DNA of 64,000 nt, taken from positions 6,204,001 through 6,268,000 of the forward strand of contig NZ_AP019308.1 in assembly GCF_003945345.1 (NCBI RefSeq), in the 5' to 3' direction. Of this stretch, positions 60,868 through 64,000 are shown piece after piece. Made by a program: the position numbers and the translations under genes. This stretch comes from Paenibacillus baekrokdamisoli. GTDB taxonomy: Bacteria; Bacillota; Bacilli; Paenibacillales; Paenibacillaceae. A model generated the notes under the pieces. It saw only the letters and a list, made by a program, of their open reading frames with translations. It was not told the DNA's origin and ran no database searches. Within the stretch, counting starts at the first letter, position 1. Each line of letters begins with the position of its first letter.

Positions 60868-62727
60868 ATGACTAACGGGGTTAAACGTTCGCGAATTATC
60901 ATCATCGCAGCGATTATTGTACTGATTCTATTCATGGTCTCCATTGTGATAGTCAAGGTAGGTGGCAGGGAGGCGGAGCAGACGAAGACAGCATTTGCGT
61001 TCAATCCAGACCCGACCTATTATACGGAAAAATTTCGCCCGCAGTATCACTTGTCGCCGGAGAAAGGAAATATGAGCGATCCCAATGGGATGGTTTATTT
61101 TGAAGGGGAGTACCACCAGTTCTACCAGCATAGCGGACAATGGGGGCATGCAATCAGCAAGGATCTCGTTCATTGGGAGCATCTTCCGTTAGCAATTGCC
61201 AAAGACTCGCTCGGCGATATTTGGTCGGGAAGCGCAGTGGTGGATTGGAAGGATACAACTGGCTTCTTCGGCGGTAAGGCTGGGCTTGTCGCGATATTTA
61301 CGCATTTCAAGGACGGTGTTCAGTCCCAAAGCCTTGCTTACAGCACGGACAAAGGGCGAAATTGGACCAAATATGAAGGCAACCCCGTCATTCCTAATCC
61401 GGGCTTGAAGGATTTCCGTGACCCTAAGGTAATCTGGTACGAGCCAAGTCATTCTTGGGTGATGGTCGTTTCGGTTGATAACCGAGTCCGATTCTATACA
61501 TCTGCGGATTTGAAGAAGTGGGAGATGACAGGTGAGTTTGGCCTAGGCCATGGTTCGCATGCAGCTGTGTGGGAATGCCCTGATCTGTTCGAGCTTCCCG
61601 TTGAGGGCATGAAGGAGAAGAAGTGGGTACTCACCGTTAGCATCGGGAATAACACACAAACCAAGGGATCTACGGCTCAATATTTTGTCGGCTCATTCGA
61701 TGGAAAGACATTCAAGGATGATAACAAGCCGTACAGCAAGCTGTGGACGGATTATGGCAGGGACTTCTACGCAGCTGTGTCTTATTCAGACATTCCGGCT
61801 GAAGACGGACGCCGAATTTGGCTCGGGTGGATGTCCAATTGGCGTTATCCGTTCTCACTACCGACTGGAATATGGAAAGGCAATATGTCCATTCCGAGGG
61901 AGCTTACGCTGCGGGACATTCCAGGGGAAGGAATTCGACTGATTCAAGAACCAGTCCGGGAATTAGATACCTTGCGCGATAAGGCGGTCAAGATATCGGA
62001 GCAGAAGCTGGAACCGGGTGGCAGCAACCCTTTGAAGGACGTGAAGGGAACCTCCTTTGAACTGGAAACGGAGTTTACAGCAACCTCCGCCGTCGAATCC
62101 TTTGGAATAAAGGTTAGGGAAGGCGGCAAGCAGGAAACGGTCATTCGTTATGAGACTAAGACGGCTCAGCTTGTCGTGGACCGCATGAATGCTGGTGAAA
62201 GCTCATTCGAGAATCAATTTGCAGAAGCGGTCTCAGCGCCACTGAAGCTGCGTGACAACAAGCTGAAGCTGCGCATTTTCGTCGATGATACGACACTGGA
62301 GGTGTTTGCAAACGACGGAGAAGTCGTGCTAACCAGCCTGATTTTTCCGGATGCAACGAGCAATGGGCTGGAGCTGTTCACCAAGGGTGGATCAGTCAAG
62401 CTGGACAAGGCGATCTTCTATCCGTTGCAGTCGGTTTGGCGGGATGAGAATCCGGATGGGAAGCAGCCGCTGCGGATTGTGGTGAATAAGAACATTCTCC
62501 AGATGAAGGAAGGGCAGACGCTCGAACTGGCTGCATCGATTCTTCCGCTAGGAGCGAAACAGTTAGTGAAGTGGGCATCGAGCGACGAATCTGTGGTAAT
62601 GGTGAAATCAGCAGCGGGTACTACGGCGATAGCGACGGGGATGAAAGAGGGCAAAGCAGAGATTAAAGCGAGCAGCGATGACGGCAGTGTTACTTATTCT
62701 CTTAACGTATTCGTAGCAGCTCGATAA
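60868..62727 (+). CDS. sacC: Membrane-anchored GH32 fructanase with Big_2 domain
   Basis: The 619-residue enzyme cleaves fructans or sucrose. Residues 9-31 are an uncleaved-looking membrane anchor. The GH32 five-blade propeller has the nucleophile Asp71 in NMSDPNGMVYF, the transition-state Asp in KDFRDPKVIWY and the acid/base Glu in VWECPDLFEL. The beta-sandwich follows, and the last 90 residues form a Big_2 domain (LPLGAKQLVKWASSDESVVMV) that may bind the cell wall. ATG 60868 has GGGGGAAG nine bases upstream. With the fructokinase and the sensor pair it forms a fructan locus. Levanase type is a guess. Confidence 0.9.
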   Translation: MTNGVKRSRIIIIAAIIVLILFMVSIVIVKVGGREAEQTKTAFAFNPDPTYYTEKFRPQYHLSPEKGNMSDPNGMVYFEGEYHQFYQHSGQWGHAISKDLVHWEHLPLAIAKDSLGDIWSGSAVVDWKDTTGFFGGKAGLVAIFTHFKDGVQSQSLAYSTDKGRNWTKYEGNPVIPNPGLKDFRDPKVIWYEPSHSWVMVVSVDNRVRFYTSADLKKWEMTGEFGLGHGSHAAVWECPDLFELPVEGMKEKKWVLTVSIGNNTQTKGSTAQYFVGSFDGKTFKDDNKPYSKLWTDYGRDFYAAVSYSDIPAEDGRRIWLGWMSNWRYPFSLPTGIWKGNMSIPRELTLRDIPGEGIRLIQEPVRELDTLRDKAVKISEQKLEPGGSNPLKDVKGTSFELETEFTATSAVESFGIKVREGGKQETVIRYETKTAQLVVDRMNAGESSFENQFAEAVSAPLKLRDNKLKLRIFVDDTTLEVFANDGEVVLTSLIFPDATSNGLELFTKGGSVKLDKAIFYPLQSVWRDENPDGKQPLRIVVNKNILQMKEGQTLELAASILPLGAKQLVKWASSDESVVMVKSAAGTTAIATGMKEGKAEIKASSDDGSVTYSLNVFVAAR

Positions 62728-62850
62728 TCCACTGATGAAATTGAAAGTCATTTGCGGAGGAAATTGAAATTTATGCGATTGTCGATTTGATATAACCATA
62801 AGTAAGGAAATCAAGTGAGTGAAGAAACGAGGAAACAGGGGGGATTATCG

Positions 62851-63966
62851 ATGAATCTAGCATTTATCGGCTGCGGTGGCATTTCGGATGCACATCTGCA
62901 CGGGATAGTCGAGCTAAGAAGAGCAGGTTACCTTGCGATTAACATAACCGCTGTATGTGACATTAATCTTGCCCGTGCTGTGGAGTTCTCAAGTAAGGTG
63001 AAAGCGCAGTTAGGAACGGATGCCGCAATCTATACCGATTACAAGGAGATGCTGGCCAAGGAATCACTGGATGCTGTCACAGTCCTTGTTACCCATGACT
63101 TGCATCATTCCGTCGCGGGAGATTGTTTTGCTGCCGGCGTTCATGTGCAAATGCAAAAGCCGCTAGCGATTGCGCCATCATTCGGACGTCAGATGATTGA
63201 GGATGCACGAAAATATGATCGTATTCTGACGTTGTCGGAGCCTAGTGTTCTGGGTGCTGCTAATGTTGCAGCTGCAAGGGCCGTGCAAGACGGAGTGTTG
63301 GGCCAAGTTTACCTCGTACTGGATTATGCAACGAGCGCAGCGGCAACCGGATTCTTCGGCGGGACGCCTTGGCGGCATATGAAAGGAAAAGCGGGAGCGG
63401 GCTGGATAAATGACCATGGGGTTCATCGGACACATTCATTTCTGGAGATGATCGGCGGCATTCGCGAGGTGTTCGCGTATACCGAAATCTTCGAGAAGGT
63501 GAGAAGAGGGAATGGCGTAACGATTCAGCCGACTGGGGAAGATGCCGCGGTAATGGTTTTACGATTTAATAACGGAGCTCTTGGTCATTGGATGTGCGCT
63601 ACAGCCATTCACGGTGAGGAGATGGGCGGGGTTTACGTTTACGGGAGTAAAGGCTGTCTTCGGCCTGGCCGCCAACTTTCGCTGGAGGGAGGCAAGCAAA
63701 TTCCGTTTGCACAGATCATTGAAACGTACGCTCCCGATGTGATGAAGGACCCTTTCGCGCATGCTTATTTGGAGTTATGGGAAGCGATATCAGACAAGAA
63801 GCAGCCAATATCTAGCGCGGAGAAGGGGCAGGAAGCTCTTAGCGTCGTATTCGCTGCATTGGAGTCGGCTCATATCGGCCAGCCCATTAGCGTCGAAGAC
63901 ATTATGGACGGCAGCAGACGCACTTACGAAGATACAGTCATTCGAGAAATGAACCTGCATTCCTAA
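62851..63966 (+). CDS. Gfo/Idh/MocA-family dehydrogenase
   Basis: The 371-residue protein binds NAD(P) through FIGCGGISDAHLHGI at the N-terminus and has the catalytic-lysine region HVQMQKPLAIAPSFGRQM, in which the usual EKP is QKP. The C-terminal GFO_IDH_MocA domain has GAGWINDHGVHRTHSFLEM. It likely oxidises a sugar or inositol-type substrate. ATG 62851 has GGGGGG seven bases upstream. It is 123 bases after the GH32 gene on the same strand. Confidence 0.88.
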   Translation: MNLAFIGCGGISDAHLHGIVELRRAGYLAINITAVCDINLARAVEFSSKVKAQLGTDAAIYTDYKEMLAKESLDAVTVLVTHDLHHSVAGDCFAAGVHVQMQKPLAIAPSFGRQMIEDARKYDRILTLSEPSVLGAANVAAARAVQDGVLGQVYLVLDYATSAAATGFFGGTPWRHMKGKAGAGWINDHGVHRTHSFLEMIGGIREVFAYTEIFEKVRRGNGVTIQPTGEDAAVMVLRFNNGALGHWMCATAIHGEEMGGVYVYGSKGCLRPGRQLSLEGGKQIPFAQIIETYAPDVMKDPFAHAYLELWEAISDKKQPISSAEKGQEALSVVFAALESAHIGQPISVEDIMDGSRRTYEDTVIREMNLHS

Positions 63967-63988
63967 TTTCAATACCCGGGGGTCAACA

Positions 63989-64000
63989 GTGAGAACGAAA
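63989..64000 (+). CDS. Start of a further gene (cut by the window edge)
   Basis: GTG at 63989 lies six bases after GGGGG and begins V-R-T-K. Only four codons are visible, so it is a guess that a gene starts here. Confidence 0.3.

Overview
The window looks like chromosomal DNA of a spore-forming Bacillota of the Paenibacillaceae (Paenibacillus or Cohnella type). Gene content points that way: YesM/YesN-type two-component pair, S-layer (SLH) protein, GH32 and GH36 sugar hydrolases, an aminoacyl-histidine dipeptidase, a yvgK-modA-modB set and a ytcD/ytbD/ytbE set arranged as in Bacillus subtilis, AGGAGG-type ribosome binding sites with frequent TTG/GTG starts, and many strong intrinsic terminators. 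No rRNA, tRNA, complete transposase or CRISPR array was found.

Layout. 1-3.1 kb: cytosolic PAS histidine kinase with NarL-type regulator, DoxX-like membrane protein, universal stress protein. 3.2-7.4 kb: an A+T-rich array of five single-gene units, all on the minus strand, separated by four related 164-186 bp elements. The elements carry inverted ends resembling integron attC R-boxes and three inner hairpins whose sequences change while pairing is kept. This integron-like cassette array, with no integrase in the window, is the most unusual structure here. 7.6-21 kb: YitT-like protein, a small zinc-ribbon gene, ytbE-ytbD/ytcD, DUF418 membrane protein with its TetR repressor, pepD, molybdate uptake without an ATPase gene, a DUF4091 protein and a MITE-like element. 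21.3-27.4 kb: a fructose operon (fruR, fruK, IIBC, IIA, HPr, enzyme I) holding a whole phosphotransferase chain. 27.4-32 kb: an OmpR-type two-component system divergent from a membrane-protein/PspA pair, then a CuA-type lipoprotein and a MarR regulator.

32-47 kb is accessory DNA: regulators, three aminoglycoside-phosphotransferase-like kinases, a tautomerase, a phytoene-desaturase-like oxidoreductase, and decayed genes (GNAT, ATP-grasp, ExeA-like ATPase). Two separated pieces of a serine recombinase flank an RsgA-type GTPase/kinase operon preceded by an attenuator-like leader. 47.6-64 kb: catechol-2,3-dioxygenase-like protein, GH36-like glycosidase, a secreted GLUG protein, an SLH protein, and a fructan locus: solute-binding lipoprotein, ROK fructokinase, YesM/YesN sensor-regulator, membrane-anchored GH32 enzyme and a Gfo/Idh/MocA dehydrogenase.

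The genes suggest a soil or plant-associated life: the GH32 enzyme, binding protein, fructokinase and fructose PTS could together take fructans to glycolysis. A 142 bp palindromic repeat occurs three times (7.6, 16.3 and 47.3 kb). All functions are assigned by reading motifs; no database search was possible, and start sites were chosen from ribosome binding sites.
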